Positions 41,540 through 50,990 of a stretch of 64,000 nt of DNA are shown in pieces. The position numbers and the translations under genes were made by a program. The notes beneath the pieces were generated by a model. It did no database searches. It was given only the letters and a program-made list of their open reading frames with translations, and was not told the DNA's origin. Origin of the DNA: Faecalicatena faecalis. Its GTDB lineage: Bacteria > Bacillota > Clostridia > Lachnospirales > Lachnospiraceae. How positions within the stretch are numbered: the first letter of the stretch is position 1; each line of letters begins with the position of its first letter. The stretch lies in contig NZ_JABACJ020000017.1 of NCBI RefSeq assembly GCF_012524165.2, positions 43,743 through 107,742 of the forward strand. The letters run 5' to 3'.

Positions 41540-42195
41540 AAAAGATGCATATCAGGCGGTCAATACAACTCTTGTTTAGCGAAATTGGTTACTTGGTTAT
41601 CGAATTGCTAGTGAAGAATTGCATTGCGAGGACAGAACAAAGTACGGAGCTGAGGGTATAAAAAAACTGGCAAAAGAACTGTCAGTAGAGTATGGGAAGG
41701 GGGATACGAAGTCCAATCTATATGCTTTTTATTCTTTCTATAATACCTTTCTTTAGATTTTCCACTCACCAAGTGGAAAATCTAATACTTTGCTTTCTTG
41801 GATACATTACAGGTTAAAAACCAAAAAGCCTGTGTTTGGTACAAAAAGGAGGCTGCCAAACAGACTTGGAGTGTTGGTACTTTGCAGAGAAAAATTTCTT
41901 CGCAGTATTATTACCGTATGCTTCAGACACAGAAAAAGGGCTTATAGAAAGTAAAATGAAAGAAGTGACAGCACTGTGTAAAAATGATAAGTTGGAATTT
42001 ATTAAAAATCCGGTTATCGCGGAGTTTTTAGGATTTTCACAGGATACAGATTTTATAGAAAGTGACCTTGAGAAAAGTATTCTTTCAAATTTACAGAAGT
42101 TTTTGGTGGAACTTGGGAAAGACTATATTTTTGTGGCAAGGCATCAGCATATTCATACTGAAAAGCAGGACTATTATATTGATTATTCAGATATT
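41540..42195 (+). pseudogene. DUF1016 (YhcG-like) PDDEXK nuclease gene, decayed and truncated
   Basis: The frame joins AYQAVNTTLV, a stop, RNWLLGYRIASEELHCEDRT, then SGKSNTLLSWIHYR, TWSVGTLQRKISSQYYYRM and, after a frameshift, FIKNPVIAEFLGFSQDTDFI to HIHTEKQDYYIDY. These are successive parts of the DUF1016 N-terminal and PDDEXK nuclease domains. Stop codons near 41602 and 41752, a frameshift near 41950 and loss of the last ~90 residues show it is dead. It is followed directly by ogg sequence, so a second breakpoint lies near 42195-42203. Confidence 0.75.
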
Positions 42196-42202
42196 GATGG
42201 AA

Positions 42203-42529
42203 TGCAACCTGGGGTATCGGAGTAAATACGTAGTCAGGACCGCCCGCAGTGTTGTGAGTGGGGAGTTTTCCCTGGAAGAAGTTAAGAAAATGCCTTATAA
42301 AAAGGCAAAAGAGGAACTTTTGAAGCTGTTTGGCGTGGGGGTGAAGGTAGCAGATTGTATCTACCTGTTTGCATTGCACCAGTTAGAGGCATTTCCGGTG
42401 GATACGCATATTAATCAGGCTCTGGAAAAGCATTATCCGAAGGGATTTCCGAAACGGAGATATAAGGGGTGCGAAGGTGTGATGCAGCAGTATATTTTCT
42501 ATTATGAATTATTTGGGAAAGAAAAGTAG
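42203..42529 (+). pseudogene. 8-oxoguanine DNA glycosylase, C-terminal fragment
   Basis: CNLGYRSKYVVRTARSVVSG to VMQQYIFYYELFGKEK is the last ~108 residues of an OGG-type glycosylase. It includes the helix-hairpin-helix (LLKLFGVGVKVADCI) and the catalytic Asp region (FPVDTHINQALEK). It is closely related (about 80 % at base level by eye) to the same part of the intact gene at 62471-63400. The N-terminal two thirds are missing; DUF1016 sequence precedes it. It is not a functional enzyme. Confidence 0.9.
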
Positions 42530-42548
42530 AAGAGGCATGGAGGTTCAG

Positions 42549-42917
42549 ATGACAGGATTTATCTTTGTAGGTTTGGGAGGAGCCGTGGGAGCAATGCTGA
42601 GATATGCGATCAGTCTGCTTCCCTATAGAGGGGGCTTTCCGTTCCTGACCCTGGTGACAAATTTATGTGGAGCAGTATTGATTGGCTATATTGCAGGAAC
42701 GGCGGCACAGAGACAGGTGCCGCCTAATTTGGTTTTATTTCTGAAAACAGGCGTGTGCGGAGGATTCACGACTTTTTCTACATTTTCGCTGGAGGCTTAT
42801 ACTTTGATGGAGCAGGGACGCTATGGACAGGCCGGGGCATATGCTGTGTTGAGCGTGGTGCTCTGCCTGGCTGGTGTTTGGTGCGGGATGGCGTTGGCAC
42901 GAGGGATGGGGAGATAG
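42549..42917 (+). CDS. crcB: Fluoride channel FluC/CrcB, copy 1
   Basis: The 122-residue protein with four membrane helices shows GLGGAVGAMLRYAISLL, the NLCGAVLIGYIAG segment and GVCGGFTTFSTFSLEA, all typical of fluoride-exporting Fluc channels. The ATG at 42549 follows GGAGG. Its sister at 63467-63835 has the same length and about 80 % identity. Each follows ogg sequence, so the two loci are a duplicated or xenologous segment. Some Gram-positives make two-gene channels, but those genes are adjacent. Confidence 0.92.
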   Translation: MTGFIFVGLGGAVGAMLRYAISLLPYRGGFPFLTLVTNLCGAVLIGYIAGTAAQRQVPPNLVLFLKTGVCGGFTTFSTFSLEAYTLMEQGRYGQAGAYAVLSVVLCLAGVWCGMALARGMGR

Positions 42918-42998
42918 AGAGGTCTGATAGAAATCAGTATTTCGAAAATTTAGCCAATTAAAAGATTGCATGAGTAGAGATAAGAGGATAAAGTTAAG

Positions 42999-44330
42999 AT
43001 GGCATTGATATATATAGGAGACTTATTCCCCATTCTTTTGACGACGGTGTTATTTTCGGCGTTAGCCACGGCACATAGAGTATTAGTGCCCAACAAGTAT
43101 AGTGCTTTTTTACAGTTTAAACAAGAAGAGGATACAAAGAAAACTGCGCAAAGTACTGCTATAAGAATTGTTTACCTTATAGTAGGGATAATTTTTCTGA
43201 ATTGTATATTGAAGTTTACTGGAATACAGATTGCTATTGGAATTTTTTTATCTTGTTTTCTGAATATATGGCCTGCAATTATACAACATCAGCTGCTAAG
43301 GCTGAGAAAATCAGGAGTAAAATGGCTGTTATTGATTGGCTACGTGTGTTTTGTGGTTTTTTCAGTATTAGTGGGAGGGATAACGATAGGATTACTTATT
43401 CCCATACTCAGAGGGGAACGACAACTATTCTGGTTGGATAACCAAGCACTTTCTATTGTGATAACACTGCTTACAGTTGCGATACCAATTCCATTAGAAA
43501 CGGTTATTGCAAAATTTTCATGTATGGTAATTGTGCAAGATATAGATACTTTTTTGGAAGAAGTATACATATTGGAAAAACAGCTAAATATGAAATGCCC
43601 TGAAATCCAAAATAATAAATATGTAATCGATAACGTGGCAAAAGAGTGTGATATTAATGTAATTCTACTCAAAACAATATTACAGTTGGAGATTTTTTAT
43701 CGGGGAAGGGCTTATTACCGTATCATTGAAAGAGTATTATGTAAATGTTTTAAGCGTAGCGCTATTAAAAGAGATATTTCAATAGGAATTGCACAGATGA
43801 AGATATCTACAGTTCAAAAGGTTATGAGAAAGAATCCATATGATTTTATACGAGATATTACGAATGACGAGATGAATATAAAGGTCTGCGGTAAATATTT
43901 GAGACAATTAATTGATGAGTATCAGTATAAATTGGAAAAAGAGTATTATTCTATTGAGGGAAAATATTCAGATGTGTTTGACTATATTGCCTGTCAATAT
44001 TCAGGTGGGATACCAGAGACAAAGGAACGCACAATACTTATTTATAGTGCCATTTTAAGAAGCATGTGTTCTAATTCCCCATTAGTATATGCAGGATCAA
44101 GAGAGCGAGAGGAGTATTCTATTTTACTATATAGTCCGTATGACGAGACCTTATCGTATCAGAACTTTCAAAACTTGGTGGAAGAAATAGAAAATTTAGG
44201 AATTATAAGGAAGCAGGTTTTAGTAGGCCAGAAGGAAATGAAGATAGAATTGTTTTGTAGAGATTCTTATAATCTTAGTATAGTACAAAATGTAGCGAAT
44301 AGATATAACTTACAGATGAAGATCGAATAG
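42999..44330 (+). CDS. Membrane protein of unknown function upstream of the helicase
   Basis: The 443-residue protein has about five membrane helices in its first 180 residues (for example IVYLIVGIIFLNCILKFTGI and WLLLIGYVCFVVFSVLVGGI). A soluble, mainly helical C-terminal domain of about 260 residues follows, without a recognisable motif. It is AT-rich and ends 2 bases before a GTG frame that leads to the helicase gene, so the two probably form an operon. Membrane-anchored effectors are common in defence pairs, but no family match supports that here. AGAGGA precedes the ATG. Confidence 0.65.
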   Translation: MALIYIGDLFPILLTTVLFSALATAHRVLVPNKYSAFLQFKQEEDTKKTAQSTAIRIVYLIVGIIFLNCILKFTGIQIAIGIFLSCFLNIWPAIIQHQLLRLRKSGVKWLLLIGYVCFVVFSVLVGGITIGLLIPILRGERQLFWLDNQALSIVITLLTVAIPIPLETVIAKFSCMVIVQDIDTFLEEVYILEKQLNMKCPEIQNNKYVIDNVAKECDINVILLKTILQLEIFYRGRAYYRIIERVLCKCFKRSAIKRDISIGIAQMKISTVQKVMRKNPYDFIRDITNDEMNIKVCGKYLRQLIDEYQYKLEKEYYSIEGKYSDVFDYIACQYSGGIPETKERTILIYSAILRSMCSNSPLVYAGSREREEYSILLYSPYDETLSYQNFQNLVEEIENLGIIRKQVLVGQKEMKIELFCRDSYNLSIVQNVANRYNLQMKIE

Positions 44331-44371
44331 GGGTGCAATATAAAGAATCACTATTACAAAGGGGAAAAAGT

Positions 44372-47329
44372 ATGGGACATATTCATGAATTACAGAATGG
44401 TTTAGAAATGGCATTTGTGGATCAGAGTATTAATTCTAATCTGGCATATCGACCTGAGTTTATTTCGAATGATTGTAAGAAGGGAAAACGTGTAATATCA
44501 TCCATTGAGCAGGAACTCATGAATTGCGAAGAGTTCTTTATTAGTGTTGCTTTCATCACACTAGGCGGGATTACACCTTTATTACAGACGTTAAAGGAGC
44601 TGGAGAAAAGGGGAATTAGAGGAAAGATACTCACAACAGATTATCTAGCGTTTAATGATCCAGCAGCCTTAGATAAATTACATACCCTGGATAATATTGA
44701 ATTGAAAATGTTTCGTACCAATAAGGATAAAGATGGTTTCCATACAAAGGGATATATTTTTAGGAAAGAAGAGATTTATCGAATTATCGTGGGCAGTGCC
44801 AATATGACAGCGGGTGCTTTGAAGGTAAACCGAGAGTGGAATACAAAGCTTGTAGGATATGAATCCGGTGAAGTCGTTGGTGATATTCTTCGAGAATTCA
44901 ATGATTTATGGTATGATTCGCATAGTTTGGAGTATAGAGACTTTATTGAAGAATACAGAGTTAGATATGAATTGGTTAAAAAGCAGAAAAGGGTGGCAAA
45001 AGAATCCCTGCCTGTCTCTATTGAGCAATATAAACTACAGCCCAATACTATGCAGATTGCGGTAGTAAAGAACATAAAAGATCTGATTGCTAGGAATGAG
45101 AAGAAAGCATTGTTAATTTCAGCTACAGGAACAGGAAAAACCTATGCATCAGCATTTGCACTTAGAGAAATGAATCCGGGAGAGCAGATCGCAAAACAAG
45201 CTCTTGCCAGTTATCAGCGAGTATTTGGCAGCAGACGATCTGATGGTACTGCGTATAAGTATGCTCTTCTTTCAGGGAATAGCTCAGGGGATTTACAGAG
45301 GATTAAGGAGGCTGACCTGATCTTTGCAACTATGCAGACGATGAGCAAAGAAAATGTGTTAAATTCCTTTCCACAGACTGCTTTTTCTGCAATCTGTCTG
45401 GATGAGGCACATCATTCAGGAGCAGAAAGTTATAGAAGGATCATGAATTATTTCAGACCTGGTTTTTGGCTCGGTATGACTGCTAGTCCCGAAACGAACC
45501 GGTTTGATGTTTATGAAATTTTTGATCATAATATTGCTTATGAAATTCGTCTCCAACAAGCATTGGAGGAAGATCTACTCTGTCCATTTCATTACTTTGG
45601 AATTACAGATCTAAGTATAGATGGTGAAGTGATAGGAGATGATGACTGTGCAGATGGGCTGCGCAATTTTAACCGACTGGTTAGTGATGACAGAGTGGAT
45701 TATGTGATTGAACAGGCAGAGTATTATGGTTATAGTGGGGAACGCGTGAAAGGTTTGATCTTTTGCAGCCGTAAGGAAGAAGCAAAGACGTTGTCGCAGA
45801 AATTTAATGAGCGAGGACTGCGGACAGAGGCTTTGACTGGCGATGATAATGAGGCGAGGAGAGAGGCAGTTATTGAGAGGCTGGTCATGGATGTTCCCAA
45901 GGAAAAGCTGGAAAATTCAGATTATCTGGATTATATATTTACGGTTGATATATTCTCAGAGGGTGTAGATATTCCAGAAGTGAACCAGGTCATTATGCTG
46001 CGTCCAACGCAATCGGCTATAGTTTTTGTGCAGCAATTGGGCCGAGGATTAAGAAAGGCGGAAAATAAGGAGTTTGTTGTTATTTTAGATTTTATTGGAA
46101 ACTATAAAAATAACTTTTTAATTCCGATTGCACTTTCTGGTGATCGTAGTTATAACAAGGATAATATCCGACGATATGTTATGGAAGGTGATCGGGTGAT
46201 TCCGGGTATATCTACGATTCATTTTGACGAAATCAGTCGGAAGCGGATTTTTACGGCAATCGATGCGGCAAACTTTAGCGATATTAAGCTGATTCGCGAA
46301 AATTATACAAATTTGAAGTATAAATTAGGCAGGATTCCTCGACTGAGGGATTTTGATGAATATGGAGAGATGGATGTCTGTAGAATTTTTGATAATGGCA
46401 GTTTGGGATCGTATTATAAATTTCTTGTAAAATATGAGAAGGAATATCGGATTCGTTTGTCAGAAAAAGAGGAGAAGGTCGTAGAGTTTATTTCTAAGAA
46501 GTTCGCAGCGGGTAAAAGGATACATGAACTAGAAATGTTACGGCGTCTTATGTCATATCAGCATAGTGTTCTAGGCAAATTAGGGCAAACTTTGAAGGAG
46601 GACTATGGAATCTCTATAAATGAAAGTACATGTAAAAATCTTGTAAATGTTATGACTAACGAATTCCCCTCTGGTGCTGGAAAGAAAACATATGCATCCT
46701 GTGTGTTTATAGAGGAGGAAGGGGGAGAATATGGTATTTCTCGGGGATTTGGGGAGATGCTCAAGAATCCCGATTTTTACGAAATTGTAAAAGAACTGGT
46801 TGACTTTGGAATTTACAGATATAAGACAAATTTTAATCTGCGATATCAGGATACAGATTTTGTATTGTATCAAAAATATACTTATGAAGATGCGTGTCGT
46901 CTCTTAAACTGGGAGAATAACGAAGTTCCACTTAATATTGGTGGATATAAGTACGATAAAAAGACGAAGACGTTTCCAGTGTTTATAAACTATGATAAAT
47001 CTGAGGACATCAGTGATACTACGAAGTACGAGGATCATTTTGTGAATCCTGGTATTCTAATTGCAATATCAAAATCAGGTAGATCTTTGGAATCCGACGA
47101 TGTACAAAATTTTCTCCATTCAAAAGAACGGGGAATTGATGTTCATCTATTTGTGCGGAAAAATAAAGACGACAAGATTTCGAAAGAATTTTATTATCTT
47201 GGATGGATGTATGCATCTGGAAAAGCAGAAGAATTTTGTATGGCGAATACAACGAAAACGGCTGTGGAAATAGAGTGGTTATTGGATACGCCAGTAAGAG
47301 AAGATATATATCAGTATATTATTGAATAA
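44372..47329 (+). CDS. PLD nuclease-helicase-DUF3427 protein with motif Ia apparently deleted
   Basis: The 985-residue protein has an N-terminal phospholipase-D-like domain with one HxK motif (FHTKGYIF, then GSANMTAGAL, residues 123-149) and a superfamily 2 helicase (Walker A SATGTGKT 250-257, DEAH LDEAHHSG, motif VI VQQLGRGLRKAENK). A DUF3427-like C-terminus completes it. Between Walker A and the next helix the chain reads REMNPGEQIAKQ, where relatives I recall have about nine more residues around a VHRE motif Ia. An in-frame deletion is likely. ATG 44372 follows AAAGGGG. Such proteins are candidate defence nucleases; the deletion may disable it. Confidence 0.85.
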   Translation: MGHIHELQNGLEMAFVDQSINSNLAYRPEFISNDCKKGKRVISSIEQELMNCEEFFISVAFITLGGITPLLQTLKELEKRGIRGKILTTDYLAFNDPAALDKLHTLDNIELKMFRTNKDKDGFHTKGYIFRKEEIYRIIVGSANMTAGALKVNREWNTKLVGYESGEVVGDILREFNDLWYDSHSLEYRDFIEEYRVRYELVKKQKRVAKESLPVSIEQYKLQPNTMQIAVVKNIKDLIARNEKKALLISATGTGKTYASAFALREMNPGEQIAKQALASYQRVFGSRRSDGTAYKYALLSGNSSGDLQRIKEADLIFATMQTMSKENVLNSFPQTAFSAICLDEAHHSGAESYRRIMNYFRPGFWLGMTASPETNRFDVYEIFDHNIAYEIRLQQALEEDLLCPFHYFGITDLSIDGEVIGDDDCADGLRNFNRLVSDDRVDYVIEQAEYYGYSGERVKGLIFCSRKEEAKTLSQKFNERGLRTEALTGDDNEARREAVIERLVMDVPKEKLENSDYLDYIFTVDIFSEGVDIPEVNQVIMLRPTQSAIVFVQQLGRGLRKAENKEFVVILDFIGNYKNNFLIPIALSGDRSYNKDNIRRYVMEGDRVIPGISTIHFDEISRKRIFTAIDAANFSDIKLIRENYTNLKYKLGRIPRLRDFDEYGEMDVCRIFDNGSLGSYYKFLVKYEKEYRIRLSEKEEKVVEFISKKFAAGKRIHELEMLRRLMSYQHSVLGKLGQTLKEDYGISINESTCKNLVNVMTNEFPSGAGKKTYASCVFIEEEGGEYGISRGFGEMLKNPDFYEIVKELVDFGIYRYKTNFNLRYQDTDFVLYQKYTYEDACRLLNWENNEVPLNIGGYKYDKKTKTFPVFINYDKSEDISDTTKYEDHFVNPGILIAISKSGRSLESDDVQNFLHSKERGIDVHLFVRKNKDDKISKEFYYLGWMYASGKAEEFCMANTTKTAVEIEWLLDTPVREDIYQYIIE

Positions 47330-47354
47330 CGTGTGTTAGGGAAAGGAACAGAGC

Positions 47355-47753
47355 GTGAAAACTGTAAAAGTAGTAGCGGCAATTATACGTAGCGGGAATA
47401 AAATTTTTGCGACCCAGCGAGGCTATGGAGAGTTTAAAGATGGCTGGGAATTTCCGGGAGGAAAGATAGAAGAGGGAGAGACACCCGAGGAGGCACTGAT
47501 CCGTGAGATTCGAGAAGAACTCGATACGGTGATTTCGGTAGGAGAAGAAATTGCATGCATTGAATATGATTATCCCACGTTTCACTTATCAATGAAATGC
47601 TTTTGGGCAGAGGTGGTTTCCGGAGATTTGATTTTAAAGGAACATGAAGCGGAAAAATGGCTTACTAAGGAAGAACTGGATGATGTAGCATGGCTGCCGG
47701 CGGATTTGGAACTGATTGAGAGGATAAAAAGGGTGCTGGGTGCGACTAGGTAA
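47355..47753 (+). CDS. NUDIX hydrolase (MutT-like)
   Basis: The 132-residue protein has a complete NUDIX box, GGKIEEGETPEEALIREIREEL, split here as G-x5-E-x7-REIREEL (residues 36-57), and an N-terminal VVAAIIRSGNKIFATQRGYG strand region typical of 8-oxo-dGTP or CTP pyrophosphohydrolases. It starts with GTG 47355 after AAAGGA, 25 bases downstream of the helicase stop. Genes of this type often follow PLD-helicase-DUF3427 genes as I recall them, so it may act with the helicase rather than in general nucleotide sanitation. Confidence 0.85.
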   Translation: MKTVKVVAAIIRSGNKIFATQRGYGEFKDGWEFPGGKIEEGETPEEALIREIREELDTVISVGEEIACIEYDYPTFHLSMKCFWAEVVSGDLILKEHEAEKWLTKEELDDVAWLPADLELIERIKRVLGATR

Positions 47754-47812
47754 AAATTAGTGGAAAGTAATGAATTGAAGATATAATTAATTTAGTATTG
47801 TGAGGGGAACTC

Positions 47813-49435
47813 ATGGTAAAAAAGGATACAGTTAAAAAATATTGTCGAATGGCTATTAGAAATATATTATATGAAGGAACAACGGATGTTGATTTATTTA
47901 ATAGACCTTTTGAGATAGATATGCTTACCAATGATAAGTTTGCAACTGAAATCTGCAGTAAAGTTGTAAATGCTATTATGACTGGAAAATTATCAGAACT
48001 AAAATTGCATAAATTGGGACATGTATTAATTCCAAAGAAGAGTTTATCTGATTATCGTAAATGTGCGCTGGCAGAGATCTATGATGAAATAGTGTATTTA
48101 ACATTAGTGTTACTTATTGCTGGTCATGTGGAAACATTACGTATTAATAAAAGTGTGCATAGAGTATTTTCTTACAGATTTATGCCACAGGAGAGTGGCA
48201 AACTCTTTGATTCAGCTTATAATTATACAGCTTTTCGTGAAGAAGTCTTACGTAAAAGTTTATTAGATAAAAATAAAGTGATGGTGGAATGTGATTTTTC
48301 AAATTTTTATGATCGTTTAAATATACACAGAGTAGAATCCATATTATTGTCGTCAGATGGTATAGACAAAGAGATTATAAGTTTAATTAATCAGGTCTTG
48401 TTATTTTGGGCGAATAGAGATTCATATGGGTTGCCAGTAGGATCCAATGCATCAAGGATACTAGCAGAAGCTTCGTTAATTGAGGTAGATAATTATTTGA
48501 TTTCCAAAAAAATTGATTTTTGTCGATTTGTCGATGACTATAGAATTTTTGCTAAAGATGCATATACTGCTCATAGCCATTTAGCAATATTGGTTCATTG
48601 TTTAAGTAGAGAAGGTATTTGTTTAAATACGCAAAAGACAAGAATAAAAGATATTGCCGATAAGCACAAAAATAAAATAACTGAAAAAAATATTGACGAG
48701 AATAGCACTCATATAAACAAGGATTTGACATCGATCAATAAGAAATCAGAAAATTTTGAAAAAGAAGCAGGAAAAATTATTAGAGGCTATTCTGGATTGA
48801 TTCCTACTAAGTTTAGAGAACTTTCAGAAAAGCAAAAAGAAAAATTATGTGTAAATGATGCTAACATATTAATGACGAAAGCTAAAAATAGTTTACTGAT
48901 AGAACCAGAGGAAATTACAGAATTAGTAAAAACCTTAGTAGCGCAAGAAAAATATGAGAAATTAGCCGAGCTACCTATAGTCTTGAAAAAATTTCCACAG
49001 TTTATTCCTTATTATGTGGATGTAATGATTAAAACAGGGGAAAACATAGTCAAAAGAGATAGAGAATGCATTCAAAAGGAATTTAAAAAATGGTTTAATG
49101 ATGATACGCCAGAATATATACAAGTGTATTTAGTAAGACTATTTGCTTCAAAAGCATTTGATAATAAAGAGATACTATTTAACCTTTTTCGAGGGCTAAA
49201 AAGGAACTCTGGAGATTATATAGGAAGGGCCTTATTAGAAGCATTAAGTGGAAAACTTAGCAGGGGAGAGTTACTGGAGATAAGAGAATATTTTTACCGG
49301 GCAGATAATTGGGAACGTCGACAAATTGTTAAATTAATTGATGAAGGGTTTTCGGAAGGGGAGAAAAGACCATTCTATAAGGATATTGCAATATATACAG
49401 ATGATCTATGGCTAAAGTATATGTTTAAAAAGTAA
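47813..49435 (+). CDS. Reverse transcriptase of the Abi/unknown-group (defence-type) lineage
   Basis: The 540-residue protein has RT motifs in order: DFSNFYDRL (161-169, catalytic Asp161), GLPVGSNASRILAEASL (206-222) and FVDDYRIFAKD (239-249, catalytic Asp241/242). The C-terminal ~240 residues are helical and repeat-like, without maturase, integrase or nuclease motifs. No group II intron or retron msr/msd structure was recognised. These traits fit the AbiA/AbiK and unknown-group RTs that give phage defence. It is strongly AT-rich (about 33 % GC). GAGGGG lies before the ATG. I cannot assign a specific DRT type. Confidence 0.85.
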   Translation: MVKKDTVKKYCRMAIRNILYEGTTDVDLFNRPFEIDMLTNDKFATEICSKVVNAIMTGKLSELKLHKLGHVLIPKKSLSDYRKCALAEIYDEIVYLTLVLLIAGHVETLRINKSVHRVFSYRFMPQESGKLFDSAYNYTAFREEVLRKSLLDKNKVMVECDFSNFYDRLNIHRVESILLSSDGIDKEIISLINQVLLFWANRDSYGLPVGSNASRILAEASLIEVDNYLISKKIDFCRFVDDYRIFAKDAYTAHSHLAILVHCLSREGICLNTQKTRIKDIADKHKNKITEKNIDENSTHINKDLTSINKKSENFEKEAGKIIRGYSGLIPTKFRELSEKQKEKLCVNDANILMTKAKNSLLIEPEEITELVKTLVAQEKYEKLAELPIVLKKFPQFIPYYVDVMIKTGENIVKRDRECIQKEFKKWFNDDTPEYIQVYLVRLFASKAFDNKEILFNLFRGLKRNSGDYIGRALLEALSGKLSRGELLEIREYFYRADNWERRQIVKLIDEGFSEGEKRPFYKDIAIYTDDLWLKYMFKK

Positions 49436-49816
49436 TTTTTATTATTCATATAAGTGATAGTAAAAATCAAAAGGTTTTTAAAAACAATATTATTGACTGA
49501 ATATAGAATGGGTAAGTATCTTAAGGATTATGTAAAAATAGTACTTACGCGTATAAAGATTTCTTTATATAGGGAGACTAATTGGTTAATGCAGAATATT
49601 TAGTATTTGACACGGTAATATACAATAGAAATTATTAAGATATAATATTATCCACACAAACTTAGATTCTCGCACTTCTCCGAATTTCCATTTGACTTTT
49701 CCAATAAAACAATATAAGGTTATTCTATGGAACCCGGCTCCCCGCCATATCCCATATGGCTGTGCCTCGTTTCTATATCCACAATCATCAATCATTGTTT
49801 TAAGGAGGGAAGTTAA
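49436..49816 (+). other. 381-base non-coding region after the reverse transcriptase gene
   Basis: There is no convincing ORF. It contains an inverted repeat GTAAGTA/TACTTAC around 49512-49550, a perfect GCCATAT/ATATGGC hairpin near 49743-49759 and an ATGGAACCCGG sequence near 49729 resembling half a LacI operator. The left half is AT-rich like the RT gene, the right half like the sugar operon. The lacI promoter must be here; an RNA partner of the RT could be too. Confidence 0.4.
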
Positions 49817-50800
49817 GTGGCAAGTATCAAGGATGTAGCCCAAAGGGCCTGTGTCGGTGTAGGGACCGTATCCAGGATGCTCAATGACAGCGGCTACGTG
49901 GCAGAAGAGACCCGGAAGAAGATTGAGGTCGCAATGAAGGAGCTGAACTATACTCCCAATGAACTGGCCAGGAATCTTTATCATAAACGTACTGGGATTA
50001 TTGCAGTGCTTGTTCCGAATGTATCCAACCCATTTTTTTCTGAATTCGTAGATCATGCAGAAGCCGAATTGTATGAGGCTGGATTTAAGATGATGCTTTG
50101 TAATACAGTAAAGGAAAGAAATGCAGAGCTGGAGTATCTGGATATGCTGAACCGTCATATCGTAGACGGTGTGATTACTGGAGTGCATTCATTGGATGCA
50201 AAAGAGTATCGGAAAATGCATAAGCCGATTGTTGCCCTGGACCGTTTTTTGGGAGAGCATATACCAGTAGTGGCAGTCAATCACAAGGAAGGTGGACGTC
50301 TGGCGGCAGAGACTCTGATTCATAATGGATGTAAAAAAATTCTGCATTTTCGAGGTTCCACAGCAATTGAGTCCCCGTATTTAGAGAGACATTCTGAGTT
50401 CGAGCGAATCATGGAAGAGCATCAGATCGAGACATATTCCTATGAGTTGGAATGGAACCGCTTTGATTCTGGATATTATAGGGAAGCAGTAGAAGATGTA
50501 TTTTCGAAGGGAATTGATTTTGATGGTGTGTTCGCAGTAGATCAGTTGGCTATTGAATGTATGAATGAGACGATTCGAAGACACAGGAAGGTTCCCAGAG
50601 ATGTGAAATTTGTTGCTTATGACGGAACATTTATCACTGAAATGGTGGAACCTAAGATGACGGCCGTTGTACAGCCGATCGAGGGTCTTGCAAAAGAATC
50701 CGTACGCCTGCTGAGTGATCTGATCAATGGGAAGGAATACAAAAATAAGCAGGTCCTGCTGGGAGTGCAGCTTAGAAAAGGGAATACAACAATTGTGTGA
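49817..50800 (+). CDS. LacI-family repressor of the fructan/difructose operon
   Basis: The 327-residue regulator has an N-terminal helix-turn-helix (MASIKDVAQRACVGVGTVSR) and hinge (LNYTPNELARNLYHKRTG), then a periplasmic-binding-protein-like sensor domain. It starts with GTG 49817 behind AAGGAGGG. Two palindromes with LacI symmetry lie 140-220 bases downstream, in front of the transport genes, one of them inside a promoter. The effector is probably the imported sugar, such as a difructose anhydride, inulobiose or fructose. It is transcribed in the same direction as the operon. Confidence 0.92.
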   Translation: MASIKDVAQRACVGVGTVSRMLNDSGYVAEETRKKIEVAMKELNYTPNELARNLYHKRTGIIAVLVPNVSNPFFSEFVDHAEAELYEAGFKMMLCNTVKERNAELEYLDMLNRHIVDGVITGVHSLDAKEYRKMHKPIVALDRFLGEHIPVVAVNHKEGGRLAAETLIHNGCKKILHFRGSTAIESPYLERHSEFERIMEEHQIETYSYELEWNRFDSGYYREAVEDVFSKGIDFDGVFAVDQLAIECMNETIRRHRKVPRDVKFVAYDGTFITEMVEPKMTAVVQPIEGLAKESVRLLSDLINGKEYKNKQVLLGVQLRKGNTTIV

Positions 50801-50877
50801 TTTGGAAATGTGTTGTGAAAGTTTGCTAAATTTGAAGATACAAAATTTAACACATTGTATAAAATAAATAAAAGGTA

Positions 50878-50905
50878 TTGACATATAGGATGGAATGAGT
50901 ATAAT
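50878..50905 (+). promoter_or_regulatory. Promoter 1 of the sugar operon
   Basis: TTGACA (50878-50883) and TATAAT (50900-50905) are both perfect with a 16-base spacer. Transcription from about 50912 would run through two LacI-type operators, which could act as roadblocks. Confidence 0.75.
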
Positions 50906-50942
50906 GAAAAATGTAAAGAGAAATCTTATTTTTTTGCTCATA

Positions 50943-50960
50943 TGTGGAACCCATTCCATA
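50943..50960 (+). promoter_or_regulatory. LacI operator 1 (imperfect)
   Basis: TGTGGAACCCATTCCATA matches 15 of 18 bases of the perfect operator 56 bases downstream. The spacing would allow looping or cooperative binding of repressor tetramers. Confidence 0.65.
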
Positions 50961-50990
50961 AAGCGGAATATGTGATTTACCTTTTATTTT

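Noticed and set aside
41749..41780. Perfect 12-bp inverted repeat AGATTTTCCACT/AGTGGAAAATCT as an insertion-sequence end or terminator
   Set aside because: It lies inside the coding sequence of the DUF1016 pseudogene and encodes expected residues; no T tract follows.
47813..49435. Retron or group II intron interpretation of the reverse transcriptase
   Set aside because: No msr/msd-like inverted repeats immediately upstream, no intron domain V-like structure noticed and no maturase domain.
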